Positions 18,819 through 27,910 of a stretch of 64,000 nt of DNA are shown one piece after another. Each line of letters starts with the position of its first letter. The stretch's first letter is position 1. The position numbers and the translations under genes were made by a program. Source of the DNA: an uncultured Cycloclasticus sp. (GTDB lineage Bacteria; Pseudomonadota; Gammaproteobacteria; Methylococcales; Cycloclasticaceae); the NCBI GenBank assembly GCA_913060865.1, contig CAJXTU010000008.1:46004-110003 (forward strand), given 5' to 3'. Under the pieces are notes generated by a model that saw only the letters and a program-made list of their open reading frames with translations, was not told where the DNA came from and searched no databases.

Positions 18819-19847
18819 TTAAGTATCGACACCTTGTGCTGTTTTAATATCATGCACCAATTCAGCAGGGGGGTTTCTAACTACAATCGAACCATCATCC
18901 TTATTATAATAAATACGCTCTGAAACAATATCAGCAACATCAAAGCCAAGGTTGATAGTTCCGAACCGCTTGCTTATTCGCTGTAATTTTTTATAACTTT
19001 GCGGACTAGGGGAGAAAGTATCGCTAACCTCATAGTCATTTTCACGCACAAAATCTCTAAAGGAAGCTGGCTCTTGGTCGTTTAGCATTGATGACAAGGA
19101 AATTAAATTGACAGGCTCATCCTTATCCTTTTTTTCTTTACAGTAATCATACATTCGAGACCTAAGTTCTTGCCTTGTTTTCGCATCATATTGCTTATAT
19201 TCAAAATAATCATCCATGGCTTTAACTGCCACATCTGTATTATGTTTTGCATCGGTATAGTCCAAACATGAAAGAGCATTTCTAAAGTACCGCGATGACT
19301 CAGAGTCAGACCCTGCTCCTCTTTTTATGAAAGAGAGATATGGTTGCTCATCACCTTTCCATTTTTCTATATTAATACGCGCTGCTTCACGTAGATCACT
19401 GATATCAAAAGAAAGAGAATCATTTAAATCCAATGTACTCTCATCAATACCGACACCTTCTTTCAATTTTAGCACTGCAATTAGCAACCAGTCACAACCT
19501 AGATTGCTGTATCTAAAGAATATTGGGTAACTGGTAGTAGTTAACCTTTGTTGGGACATCGTTTCAGCGATTACCTTAATGGTGTTTTGAGAAAACTGAA
19601 TGAAGTCAGTCTGTCCATCAACATATGTTTCCATATACTTTGGGAAACGATCCACATCAGCATCATCCCCTAACGTTCCATAGCCATTAGCTAACTTCCC
19701 ATAAAGCTTTAAAATTTCATATCCAAGCTTTTTTAATCGCTCATCGATCAATAGTGGCTTTAGCCGTGGCTTAATTTCAACATTTTCAATTCCTGACGTA
19801 TCCTTTTCTTTTATAACCCCATGGATAATGGCTTCTTGTATATTCAC
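18819..19847 (-). CDS. NdpA/YejK-like nucleoid-associated protein
   Basis: 342 aa, similar in length to E. coli YejK (335). Family-like stretches are 'DFIQFSQNTIKVIAETMSQ', 'PYLSFIKRGAG', 'MYDYCKEKKDKDEPVNLISL' and the C-terminal 'IVSERIYYNKDDGSIVVRNP', which align in order with YejK '[20 protein letters not shown]' and 'LLGERIFWDPATDTLTIKG'. The start is set at GTG 19847 because AGGGAGGAGA lies six bases upstream; a longer ATG frame from 19895 has none. Chromosomal YejK associates with the nucleoid, with unknown function. This copy sits in an accessory region, coupled to a membrane protein gene, which is unlike the solo housekeeping gene. Identity at family level is likely but by eye. Confidence 0.8.
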   Translation of the reverse strand: MNIQEAIIHGVIKEKDTSGIENVEIKPRLKPLLIDERLKKLGYEILKLYGKLANGYGTLGDDADVDRFPKYMETYVDGQTDFIQFSQNTIKVIAETMSQQRLTTTSYPIFFRYSNLGCDWLLIAVLKLKEGVGIDESTLDLNDSLSFDISDLREAARINIEKWKGDEQPYLSFIKRGAGSDSESSRYFRNALSCLDYTDAKHNTDVAVKAMDDYFEYKQYDAKTRQELRSRMYDYCKEKKDKDEPVNLISLSSMLNDQEPASFRDFVRENDYEVSDTFSPSPQSYKKLQRISKRFGTINLGFDVADIVSERIYYNKDDGSIVVRNPPAELVHDIKTAQGVDT

Positions 19848-20400
19848 GACTCTCCTCCCTAAGTTTTCATGCCTTACAAAGCAACTGCTTGGCACATACT
19901 AACCTGAACTAAACTAAGTACAAGTTAAAAATAACATCTGGTTACTCGTCAGACCCTTACTAAAAAAATCGGCGCGGAAGCGGCAAGGAATTATTTTTTT
20001 AACATTCAGCTGTCTTATATTCATACAATCTTTTACCCCCTCCCCTATGTTCAGCCCCTATGTTCAGCCCCTATGTTCAGCCTCTATGTTCAGCCCTTGT
20101 GTTCAGCCTCGTTACTAAGTCGCTTAAAGGGGGACGTTTTAAACCCCAACGCACTTGAAATTAATTGGCTTTTATCAGCTATATAATTGGCTTCATTAGT
20201 AATATTTTTGGAATTTCTCACTAACACTAACCATATTATTCTTGATCAGCGTTCTAATCATTTTCTCATCTTATAAGCGACTGCTTACTTGCTCGCTAAT
20301 TGCGCTCACTTCTTTTTCTGTTTTCTCTTCAAGCCCTTTATTTACTTAAGCTAGAACACTTATTAACTGCTCATTATATTTATTAGTCCTCTTTGTTAAC
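19848..20400. other. Non-coding stretch with a tandem repeat
   Basis: About 550 bases with no supported gene. It contains the 13-bp tandem array at 20042-20106. The rest is AT-rich and looks like degraded coding DNA, but I could not follow a single frame through it. Confidence 0.4.
20042..20106. repeat. Tandem repeat, five copies of a 13-bp unit
   Basis: The unit CCCCTATGTTCAG is repeated five times without gaps. Copies one to three are identical, copy four has one change and copy five has two. It lies about 195 bases upstream of the NdpA-like gene start. It could be a replication-type iteron cluster left by a former plasmid or phage-like element, or a simple slippage array. Confidence 0.9.
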
Positions 20401-20630
20401 TTAGCGGTTAGACCTAAGCTTATTTTGTGCTTCTTGGCTGAGTTGTTCCGCCTCCTTATCTAAAGTGTTCGTTTGCTGCTCGGAAAGGTTCGCTTTACTA
20501 ACTACAACCCGCGCTGCTTCAACTGCTAACTGTTCGTTTCCTTTGCGACTGTAACCCGCGCATCATCTAGCACAAGCTGTTTCCCTTTCTTGCTCTTAGC
20601 ACCGTAACAACCAAGAAAATGAGTTAATTT
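20401..20630 (-). pseudogene. Frameshifted remnant of a small coiled-coil protein gene
   Basis: Two overlapping frames on the minus strand give a continuous protein-like reading: first 'KLTHFLGCYGAKSKKGKQLV' and 'LDDARVTVAKE', then after a one-base shift near 20535 'NEQLAVEAARVVVSKANLSE' and 'DKEAEQLSQEAQNKLRSNR' to TAA at 20401. The second half is Glu/Gln/Ala-rich and predicted coiled coil. No start codon is seen upstream of the first part. The family is unknown. It lies directly downstream of the Gp2-like pseudogene and was probably part of the same element. Confidence 0.5.
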
Positions 20631-20677
20631 TTACGCCCACTTAGTACTCCCCCTGATACCACCTCAAAACCATGTTG

Positions 20678-21224
20678 TTAATACTTCATACGCGAAGTTC
20701 CATAGTCTTTTGTTTGAGGTGGGCCGCGTCCTTTTCCTCTTGTTTTAGCTAAATACGAAAGACGGGTAAATTGCATCTTGGGCTATGCTCTCATGGTCAA
20801 CAAAGTAAAAAGGACGCTTGATATACCCTAAGCTATAACCACCCATGGGGCGTTCCCATGAAGCCCGTATCGGCTCATTGATTCTTGATGAATGCCGAAT
20901 CTTGTTTCCATCAAGAAACAGCGCATAGTGGTAGTGCTGGCCTTTGCCTTTTCCGTGATATTCACGCGCCCAACAGAAACCTATATTCTTGAACCCATAT
21001 ACACGTCTAAGGCGTTTGAATAATCGTTTGTTAAAGTTCGTTATACATTTATTGTCTTGTGTCTCATGAGGCATGTGTAGCTCCACTCTCAATACAAAAA
21101 CCCTATTCCACTTTTGCTGGGCTATCTCGAATTGGTCAATCATTTGGTGAAGCATTGGAGTGTACAAACCGCACCTACCTTCGCCGTTGTTTATTCGATA
21201 TTTTTTGCCGTTATGGGTGATCAT
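20678..21224 (-). pseudogene. Inovirus Gp2 / YagK-YfjJ-like replication-type protein, frameshifted
   Basis: The frame from ATG 21224 gives 159 aa ending 'IYPSFVFS' at 20745. It has the features of the YagK/YfjJ C-terminal domain family that includes inovirus Gp2: 'FVLRVELHMPHE', 'WAREYHGKGKGQHYHYALF' (HYH-type motif after 'AREY') and 'MGGYSLGYIKR'. A shift of one base at about 20770 restores the expected tail 'RLSYLAKTRGKGRGPPQTKD' and 'YGTSRMKY' up to TAA at 20678. The gene is therefore broken by a single frameshift, or contains a sequencing error. Members of this family occur on filamentous phages and satellite-like islands. It supports a mobile origin for this stretch. Confidence 0.7.
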
Positions 21225-21301
21225 GTTTTCGGTTGTTATTTGCTTTCGGTTAACTGTCCTTTTTGAATCAAGGGGTCAGCCAGCTTGATCGTTCACTTGA
21301 T

Positions 21302-21315
21302 GGGTGAATTCACCC
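21302..21315. repeat. 14-base perfect palindrome
   Basis: GGGTGAATTCACCC is perfectly symmetrical. It lies eight bases beyond the stop of the ABC exporter gene, at the right border of the accessory stretch. It lacks a T-run, so it is not a typical terminator. Confidence 0.5.
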
Positions 21316-21322
21316 TTAGCGA

Positions 21323-23116
21323 TTAGCTTTCAAACTGTAATTCCGCAAGCCTTGCGTATAAACCGCCTTTTTTTCGCAGCTCAACCGCATCGCCTGTTTC
21401 TACCATCTCACCATTTTCCATAACGACGATCTTATCGGCCTTTTGTACCGTGGCTAATCGGTGGGCGATAATCAGCGTGGTTCTGCCTTGCATGGCGGCA
21501 CTGAGCCCTTCTTGTACGAGTATTTCAGATTCTGCGTCCAACGCACTGGTGGCTTCATCTAATAACAAAATAGGCGCATTTTTTAACATCGCTCGCGCAA
21601 TGGCAATGCGTTGTTTTTGCCCACCCGATAAACGTGTACCACGTTCACCTAAGAAGGTGTTGTAACCATCGGATAGTTGCGGCACAAATTGCGCGACTTG
21701 TGCGGCACGGGCTGCGGCAATCACGGCCTCATCCGTGGCGTTGGGTTGTCCGTAACGGATATTTTCTAATACATTGGCAGAAAATATCACCGGGTCTTGC
21801 GGGACAATTGCCATTAAGCCTCGTAAATCATGCAAGCTAATGTCATTAATATTTTGATCATTAATGGTAATGCTGCCAGTTTGCGCATCGTAAAACCGTA
21901 ACAACAGTTGAAAAATGGTGGTTTTGCCTGCACCTGACGGCCCAACCAAGGCGAGGGTTTCACCTGCGTTAATGTGTAGGCTCACGTTGTTTAATGCTGG
22001 GGTACGTGGCCGTGATGGGTAATGAAACGTCACATTGCTAAATTGGATGGCAGCTTGCGATACGCTAGCTAATGGTAATGGGTTAGCCGCTTCAGTAATC
22101 GCTGTTTCTGCATGCAGTAATTCGAGCAAACGCTCAGTGGCACCCGCTGCACGCATAATGTCGCCCCATACCTGCGCTATAGTGCTCACACTACCGGCCA
22201 CCATCGCGGCATATAAGACAAATGAGGCCAGTTCGCCTCCTGTCATCACGCCTTCACTCACTTGCCGCGCGCCTAACCATAATACAAAAATAATCGTACC
22301 CATTACGGCGGTAATAATCACTGCTGTGAGTAATGCCCTGACCTTTGTTCGTCGAATCGCGGTTACAAAGCTTAACTGTGCGCTATGTGTAAAGCGGTTC
22401 GTTTCACGCGTTTCTTGCGTATAAGATTGTACGGTTGGCATGGCATTTAAAATCTCACCGGCCATCGCTGAGCTATCCGCGATACGGTCTTGTGATTCAC
22501 GTGAGAGTTTTTTGACTGAACGGCCAATGAGCATGATGGGGAAAATCAAACAGATCATTAAACCTATATTGATCGAAAACAAGTAAAAGCTAGTCACCGC
22601 GAGCATAATCATGCCACCCACAAACTGAAACACGCTGCGTAAACCCATTGATGCTGAGCTGCCAACAACCGTCTGAATAAGCGTGGTATCACCGGTTAAA
22701 CGGGAAAGCACTTCGCCTGTTTGTAAGGTTTCAAAAAACTGTGGCGATTGCCTTAATACACTGGCATAAACCCCACTACGCAAATCCACCGTCACACGCT
22801 CACCTATCCAAGACACCATGTAATAACGCGAGGCAACCATCAGCGCCCAAAAAGTGGCCAAGCCAAACAGCACGCCAAACTTCGTATCAATATTAATCGT
22901 CGGGGCTGCGCCATCACTTTTGCCAAAACCCACATCAATTAAATCACGAAAGGCTAAGGGCACTAATAGTAACGTTGCTGAAGCCAAGCACAACAACACA
23001 AACGCAATGCCCACTTGCAGGCGATAGGGTTTTAAAAAAGGCCATAAATCTTTTAACGAGATAATGCGTTTTGGTTTGGGGCTATCTTTTTGATTCGTTG
23101 TATTTGCTTGCGCCAT
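21323..23116 (-). CDS. ABC exporter, fused permease and ATPase (ABCB type)
   Basis: 597 aa half-transporter that would work as a homodimer in the inner membrane. The N-terminal half has six membrane spans ('VGIAFVLLCLASATLLLVPL', 'GVLFGLATFWALMVASRYY', 'GGMIMLAVTSFYLFSINIGL' and others). The ATPase has Walker A 'LVGPSGAGKTT', Q-loop, signature 'LSGGQKQR', Walker B 'ILLLDEATSALD' and H-loop 'IIAHRLATV'. It resembles MsbA and the gammaproteobacterial ABCB-BAC exporters; lipid A, lipid or drug export are all possible and no operon partner narrows this. It lies next to glnS with a 118-base gap that holds an inverted repeat. Confidence 0.93.
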   Translation of the reverse strand: MAQANTTNQKDSPKPKRIISLKDLWPFLKPYRLQVGIAFVLLCLASATLLLVPLAFRDLIDVGFGKSDGAAPTINIDTKFGVLFGLATFWALMVASRYYMVSWIGERVTVDLRSGVYASVLRQSPQFFETLQTGEVLSRLTGDTTLIQTVVGSSASMGLRSVFQFVGGMIMLAVTSFYLFSINIGLMICLIFPIMLIGRSVKKLSRESQDRIADSSAMAGEILNAMPTVQSYTQETRETNRFTHSAQLSFVTAIRRTKVRALLTAVIITAVMGTIIFVLWLGARQVSEGVMTGGELASFVLYAAMVAGSVSTIAQVWGDIMRAAGATERLLELLHAETAITEAANPLPLASVSQAAIQFSNVTFHYPSRPRTPALNNVSLHINAGETLALVGPSGAGKTTIFQLLLRFYDAQTGSITINDQNINDISLHDLRGLMAIVPQDPVIFSANVLENIRYGQPNATDEAVIAAARAAQVAQFVPQLSDGYNTFLGERGTRLSGGQKQRIAIARAMLKNAPILLLDEATSALDAESEILVQEGLSAAMQGRTTLIIAHRLATVQKADKIVVMENGEMVETGDAVELRKKGGLYARLAELQFES

Positions 23117-23167
23117 TGGGTGAAGTTTTTATATAAAGGTTTAGTGGGACTAAATAGCTTGTTTGCT

Positions 23168-23199
23168 CAAGTGAAGTTTGCTCAGGCGCACTTCACTTG
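23168..23199. repeat. Inverted repeat between glnS and the ABC exporter
   Basis: CAAGTGAAGT and ACTTCACTTG form a perfect 10-bp stem with a 12-base loop. There is no U-tract on the minus strand, so it could be a weak or Rho-dependent terminator for glnS or a regulatory hairpin for the exporter. Confidence 0.55.
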
Positions 23200-23234
23200 G
23201 CCCGGAGCTTTAATAAACGTCTTTGCCACGTCAG

Positions 23235-24914
23235 CTATTTCTTTTTAGCCCAAGAATCCCGCAGTGTTACGATTCGATTAAACACAAGTTTGTCGGGTGT
23301 AGAATCAACACTATCTTGGCAAAAATATCCTTGCCTCTCAAATTGATAAGCATCCGAACCTGAGGTAAGTAACGATGCTTCTAATTGGCAATTTTCAAGT
23401 ACTTTAACAGAGTCCTGATTGATAAACGCTTTATAGTCTTGGTCTTTGCCTGATGCGGGCGCTGCGATGCTAAACAGACGATCATACTCCCTAACTTCTG
23501 CGCTTACCGAATGCTTTGCTGACACCCAATGAATCGTTCCTTTTACTTTACGCCCATCTTCAGATTGTCCGCCGCGGGTTGCAGGGTCGTAGGTGCAATG
23601 TACCTCAATCACCTCTCCGTTTGAATCTTTAACAACATGAGTACAAGTTACGTAGTAAGCAAAACGTAACCTCACTTCTCGCCCTTCAGTTAAACGAAAG
23701 AATTTCTTTGGCGCATCGGCCATGTAATCGCTTCTTTCGATATACAGCTCTTTAGAAAAATGAATGTCTCTTTTACCTTGCTCTTCCTTTTTAGGGTGGT
23801 TAATGCCCTTTAATACTTCTTCTTGATCTTCTGGGTAATTATCAATAATCAGCTTAATCGGATCTAAAACGGCTAACGCTCTATTTGAACGAGCGTCTAA
23901 GTCTTCACGTAATGAGTTTTCGAGCACACTCATTTCAACAATGTTGTCTTTTTTAGTGATGCCAATACGTGAACAAAAATCTCGAATCGCTGTCGCTGTA
24001 TAGCCACGTCGACGCATGCCGCTTAGCGTTGGCAGCCTCGGGTCATCCCACCCATTAACGTAACCACCTTCAACCAGTTCGTGCAATTTACGTTTGCTCA
24101 TCACTGTGTAATCAAGGTTTAAGCGTGAGAATTCTATTTGTTGCGGATGAGCAGATGTACCTAACTCATCTAAAAACCAATCATACAAAGGACGATGATC
24201 TTCAAACTCAAGTGTACAAAGCGAATGCGTGATGCCTTCGATAGCATCTGACACACAATGAGCAAAGTCGTACATGGGGTAGATATGCCACTTATCGCCC
24301 GTCATCGGGTGCGCCATATTTTTAATACGGTAGATCGCCGGATCACGCATATTAATATTTGGTGAAGCCATATCAATTTTGGCACGTAACAGATGCTCGC
24401 CTTCGGCGAACTCGCCATTTTTCATGCGTTCTAGTAAATCAAGGTTTTCGTCAACTGAACGGTTTCTATACGGGCTTTCTTTGCCTGGTTCAGTTAAGTT
24501 ACCTCGGTATAGCCTCATCTCTTCAGCCGATAAACTATCCACATAAGCTTTATCTTGCTTTATCAGTTGTACTGCGTACGCATACAGCTGATCGAAATAG
24601 TCTGATGTATGATGAAGGTTTTCATCCCAGTCAAAGCCCAGCCAACGCACATCTTCCTTAATAGCGTCTATATACTCTGATTTTTCTTTTCCGGGATTGG
24701 TATCGTCAAACCTTAGGTGACAAATACCGCCGAGATAGTCCTGAGAGATTCCAAAGTTAAGGCAAATTGATTTTGCATGGCCAATATGCAAATAACCATT
24801 AGGCTCTGGCGGGAAACGCGTGATGATTTGCTTGTGTTTCCCTGATGCTATATCCGCATCAATAATAGTACGTATAAAATTAGTCGGTGTTGACTCGGTA
24901 CTGTTGTCATTCAT
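23235..24914 (-). CDS. glnS: Glutamine--tRNA ligase
   Basis: 559 aa, the E. coli GlnRS length being 554. It is a class I synthetase with HIGH-type '[20 protein letters not shown]', '[11 protein letters not shown]' and the KMSKS equivalent 'VMSKRKL' (after 'FSRLNLDYT'). The C-terminal half is the beta-barrel anticodon-binding domain ('[20 protein letters not shown]'). Direct Gln-tRNA(Gln) charging is typical of gammaproteobacteria. It stands alone between the YihY/BrkB gene and the ABC exporter. Confidence 0.98.
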   Translation of the reverse strand: MNDNSTESTPTNFIRTIIDADIASGKHKQIITRFPPEPNGYLHIGHAKSICLNFGISQDYLGGICHLRFDDTNPGKEKSEYIDAIKEDVRWLGFDWDENLHHTSDYFDQLYAYAVQLIKQDKAYVDSLSAEEMRLYRGNLTEPGKESPYRNRSVDENLDLLERMKNGEFAEGEHLLRAKIDMASPNINMRDPAIYRIKNMAHPMTGDKWHIYPMYDFAHCVSDAIEGITHSLCTLEFEDHRPLYDWFLDELGTSAHPQQIEFSRLNLDYTVMSKRKLHELVEGGYVNGWDDPRLPTLSGMRRRGYTATAIRDFCSRIGITKKDNIVEMSVLENSLREDLDARSNRALAVLDPIKLIIDNYPEDQEEVLKGINHPKKEEQGKRDIHFSKELYIERSDYMADAPKKFFRLTEGREVRLRFAYYVTCTHVVKDSNGEVIEVHCTYDPATRGGQSEDGRKVKGTIHWVSAKHSVSAEVREYDRLFSIAAPASGKDQDYKAFINQDSVKVLENCQLEASLLTSGSDAYQFERQGYFCQDSVDSTPDKLVFNRIVTLRDSWAKKK

Positions 24915-24987
24915 CAGCTGAAAACCTTAACTCTAAATTAAGCGCTGAATTTTAAAGCATCTCAGCTTTGCCGTCTTTAAAAAGTCT

Positions 24988-26325
24988 TCACTGTGTTTTA
25001 TCTATAACCAAATCGTGAATCGTTTTATTTCTTAGCGACATTTCTATAGCTTCATCCATACTATGGACTATAGCCAGTGTGTTATTGGGTAACGCGAGCA
25101 TGCTAGCAGACAAGTAACGCTCCTCTTCCGCCGTTCGCACTGCCTTAATGACGTCAATAACCATCAATACATCTAGCGATTTGGCGGGTAAGTAGCCAAC
25201 TGGGGTTTCGTTACTTTCGATCACCAAGTGTTGACTCATCAACTTATTGAGTACGTATTGAACTACTGTTTGGGGAGCAGATATTCCTTCCGTCAGTTCA
25301 CCTAAAGAAGGAGGCTCATCGCCTTTATGATGATTTTTAGCTATTATCTGCATTAGTAATAAAGCTAAACGTTCCTTAACCCGGTTACTAATTTCAAACC
25401 CTTCTCGCCTCATCTTTAATGACGATGGGTTTTGCACATAAAAAGCGAGGTTTGAACCAAATAATAGAATCAACCAACTAATGTACAGCCAAATCAACAG
25501 CATGATGACGACTGCAAAGCTTGAATAAATAGCCGTGTACTTCGTTGAATTAACAACGAACGTTGCAAATAAAACACCCGATGTTTCCCATAAAAAACCA
25601 GCAACAACAGCGCCAACTAAGGCTGCTGACAAACGGACACGCGTATTCGGCACAAACATGTATATAAAGGCAAAAACCCCCATCACCATCACATAAGGAA
25701 GGAGCTTGGTTGCTAACAAAATTAAGCTACCAAAGGGCTCAATGGCAGCAAAATAGGTAACAATTGAAGAGTTCATCACCGTCGCGGTCATCCCGAGGGC
25801 CGACACCATCATCACCGGGCCAATCAAAATAACGCTGAGGTAGCTGCTAAAACGCTCACCCATACTCCGTGTAGAATCAACATGCCAAATCATATTGAAT
25901 GCATTTTCGATCTTTTGAACCAAGGACAAAACGGTGTAAATCAATAAGCCCAAGCCCAGTGAACCGAGTACCCCGACTTTTATGTTGTCGATAAAACCAA
26001 TAATATTGTCACCAATTTGCTGCCCTTGCTCACCCAAAGGCATTAAGAATTGGAATAAAAAAGGTTCAATTTCGTTATGGGCACCCATTGCTTTTAGCAC
26101 TGAAAAACTTAACGCTAACAACGGCACGATAGACAATAGGGTTGTGTACACCAAGCTCATGGCTCTCAAACTGAGTTGTCCATCCATTAAATCTAAAATA
26201 GACACATAGGTGACGCGTAGCACCTTTAGTAACAAACGCTGAACCCGTGACAGGCCCACTTCGGGAGGCCATAATAAAGCGGTCACTCTAGCTTCCAAAT
26301 TAGACTTAGTTTTAGACACTTTCAC
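24988..26325 (-). CDS. YihY/BrkB-family inner-membrane protein
   Basis: 445 aa. The first 300 residues hold about six membrane spans, with the family features 'MSLVYTTLLSIVPLLALSF' near the N-terminus, 'IENAFNMIWHVDSTRS' and 'VVAGFLWETSGVLFATFVVN', ending with 'SFAVVIMLLIWLYISWLIL'. The last 120 residues are soluble and winged-helix-like ('APQTVVQYVLNKLMSQHLVI'), as in longer YihY members. The family was once annotated as ribonuclease BN, wrongly; its real role is not established. It is transcribed toward glnS and divergent from sufT. Confidence 0.9.
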   Translation of the reverse strand: MKVSKTKSNLEARVTALLWPPEVGLSRVQRLLLKVLRVTYVSILDLMDGQLSLRAMSLVYTTLLSIVPLLALSFSVLKAMGAHNEIEPFLFQFLMPLGEQGQQIGDNIIGFIDNIKVGVLGSLGLGLLIYTVLSLVQKIENAFNMIWHVDSTRSMGERFSSYLSVILIGPVMMVSALGMTATVMNSSIVTYFAAIEPFGSLILLATKLLPYVMVMGVFAFIYMFVPNTRVRLSAALVGAVVAGFLWETSGVLFATFVVNSTKYTAIYSSFAVVIMLLIWLYISWLILLFGSNLAFYVQNPSSLKMRREGFEISNRVKERLALLLMQIIAKNHHKGDEPPSLGELTEGISAPQTVVQYVLNKLMSQHLVIESNETPVGYLPAKSLDVLMVIDVIKAVRTAEEERYLSASMLALPNNTLAIVHSMDEAIEMSLRNKTIHDLVIDKTQ

Positions 26326-26437
26326 CCCTTTAATGACCTTATATCGACACTTTTCCTATTTAAATATCCTACAGCTTTAGCTTTTCTTAAACAACACGGG
26401 TATCATTCACGCAAATTCACTTTCCATTTTAAACGCC

Positions 26438-26986
26438 ATGTCAGATCAAGAAGCCATCGTACTTAATAGAGACGTAAATGCCATCGTCATTCCAGCTGGC
26501 ATACATGTCAGACTTAAAAAAGATGATGTAGTTACCATTATGCAATCACTCGGTGGCTCTTTTACCGTGTCGAGCGAAACAGGCATCATTGCCCGCATCT
26601 CAGCTATTGATGCTGATGTATTGGGTAAAGAGGTTGAAGTAATTCATGCCTATGAAACGGGTACTGACCCAGAATCCATACGTGAAGCTGCTTGGGCTTT
26701 CATGAAAACTGTCTATGATCCAGAAATTCCTGTGAATGTTGTGGATTTAGGTCTCATTTATGACTGCACCGTACGCGCACTCACCGATGGTCTTAATCAC
26801 GTGCATGTTAAAATGACTTTGACCGCACCTGGTTGTGGCATGGGGCCTGTTATTCAGAGTGATATTGAATCGGGTATTAAACGTATGGAAGGGGTTGAAA
26901 CCGTCGACGTCGAAGTGGTTTTAGACCCACCTTGGAATCAAAATATGATGTCTGAAGCCGCTAAACTTCAACTTGGTATGCTTTAA
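26438..26986 (+). CDS. sufT: Putative Fe-S cluster assembly protein SufT
   Basis: 182 aa. The N-terminal 85 residues form the SufT-specific beta domain ('VIPAGIHVRLKKDDVVTIMQ'). The second half is a MIP18/DUF59 domain: 'FMKTVYDPEIPVNVVDLGLI' and 'VKMTLTAPGCGMGPVIQSDI' with the conserved Cys, then 'VDVEVVLDPPWNQNMMS'. SufT helps Fe-S protein maturation in several bacteria. It lies directly upstream of the cbb3 maturation genes, whose products need Fe-S and copper handling, though no other suf genes are present. Confidence 0.9.
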   Translation: MSDQEAIVLNRDVNAIVIPAGIHVRLKKDDVVTIMQSLGGSFTVSSETGIIARISAIDADVLGKEVEVIHAYETGTDPESIREAAWAFMKTVYDPEIPVNVVDLGLIYDCTVRALTDGLNHVHVKMTLTAPGCGMGPVIQSDIESGIKRMEGVETVDVEVVLDPPWNQNMMSEAAKLQLGML

Positions 26987-27029
26987 AAACTAGAAAGCAC
27001 TCATAGTGCCACACATTTAGCTCACTATT

Positions 27030-27713
27030 ATGTTGACCGAAAGCACTTATTTTATTGCCTTTATCTTTGGGTTTTTAGGCTCAACGCATTGCGTACCCAT
27101 GTGCGGCGGTATTGTGGGAATCTTAAGCCAACAAACCAACTCGAGCCCTCAACAAGCTATTACGAAAACGCTGTCATACAATGCGGGGCGACTTCTCAGT
27201 TATAGTTTTATTGGCCTTCTAGCGGGTGGTATTAGCCAAGCTGCGCTCTCTCCGCTCGACAGCAAATCGCTGATGCAGTTTTCACATATCTTAACGTCTG
27301 TTTTTATGCTAGCTTTTGGTTTTTACCTTCTTGGATGGCTAAATTTTCTTAGCTATTTAGAACGATTAGGTCAACGACTCTGGAAGCACATTTCTCCGCT
27401 TGGACGTAGACTATTACCTATCCAAAATAAACGCAGTGCCTTTTTTCTTGGTATTATTTGGGGTTGGTTACCCTGTGGGCTGGTCTATTCTGCACTCGCT
27501 TGGAGCCTCGCTAGCGCTGATCCATTCAATGGTGCTTTTATTATGCTTTGTTTCGGTCTAGGCACCTTACCGATGTTGTTAGTCATGGGTATTGCATCAG
27601 AAAAGCTTATCCAATTTAGAAGCTCGGTTATCATTCGCCGTAGCGCAGGCGGTTTAATTATTGCGTTTGCTTTATTTAGCTTAATCAAAAAATTTAGCGC
27701 TCATATTCATTGA
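27030..27713 (+). CDS. TauE/SafE (UreH-like) family membrane protein next to cbb3 maturation genes
   Basis: 227 aa with about six membrane spans. The start 'FIFGFLGSTHCVPMCGGIVG' carries the paired Cys typical of the DsbD_2/UreH-like branch of the TauE/SafE-annotated family, and the second half repeats a related span pair ('FFLGIIWGWLPCGLVYSALA', with another Cys). Members are regularly found beside ccoS and ccoI and are thought to help copper or cytochrome assembly, although annotated as sulfite exporters. It runs toward ccoS on the other strand, their stops two bases apart. Confidence 0.85.
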   Translation: MLTESTYFIAFIFGFLGSTHCVPMCGGIVGILSQQTNSSPQQAITKTLSYNAGRLLSYSFIGLLAGGISQAALSPLDSKSLMQFSHILTSVFMLAFGFYLLGWLNFLSYLERLGQRLWKHISPLGRRLLPIQNKRSAFFLGIIWGWLPCGLVYSALAWSLASADPFNGAFIMLCFGLGTLPMLLVMGIASEKLIQFRSSVIIRRSAGGLIIAFALFSLIKKFSAHIH

Positions 27714-27715
27714 AC

Positions 27716-27910
27716 CTACTCAGTTTTTGAGTCGTTACTTTCTGGCTCTTTATCGAGCTCATCATCGACTTCTTCTTCAAACAAAATACTATGCGCAGGT
27801 CCATCTAAATCATCAAACTGTCCACTTCTAACCGCCCATAAAAAAATAACGGCAATTAGGCCCACTAAAATAACCGATACCGGTATTAAGAAATATAAGC
27901 TACCCAACAC
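27716..27910 (-). CDS. ccoS: cbb3 oxidase assembly protein CcoS
   Basis: 64 aa with one N-terminal span ('LYFLIPVSVILVGLIAVIF') followed by the conserved 'FLWAVRSGQFDDLDGPAHSI', which identifies CcoS. It is needed for heme and copper insertion into CcoN. The acidic tail is variable in the family. Its start overlaps the end of ccoI by 11 bases. Confidence 0.96.
   Translation of the reverse strand: MLGSLYFLIPVSVILVGLIAVIFLWAVRSGQFDDLDGPAHSILFEEEVDDELDKEPESNDSKTE

Noticed and set aside
14394..21322. Attachment-site duplication of the tRNA-Asn 3' end
   Set aside because: I looked for a second copy of the last 20 or so tRNA bases toward the right border and found none.
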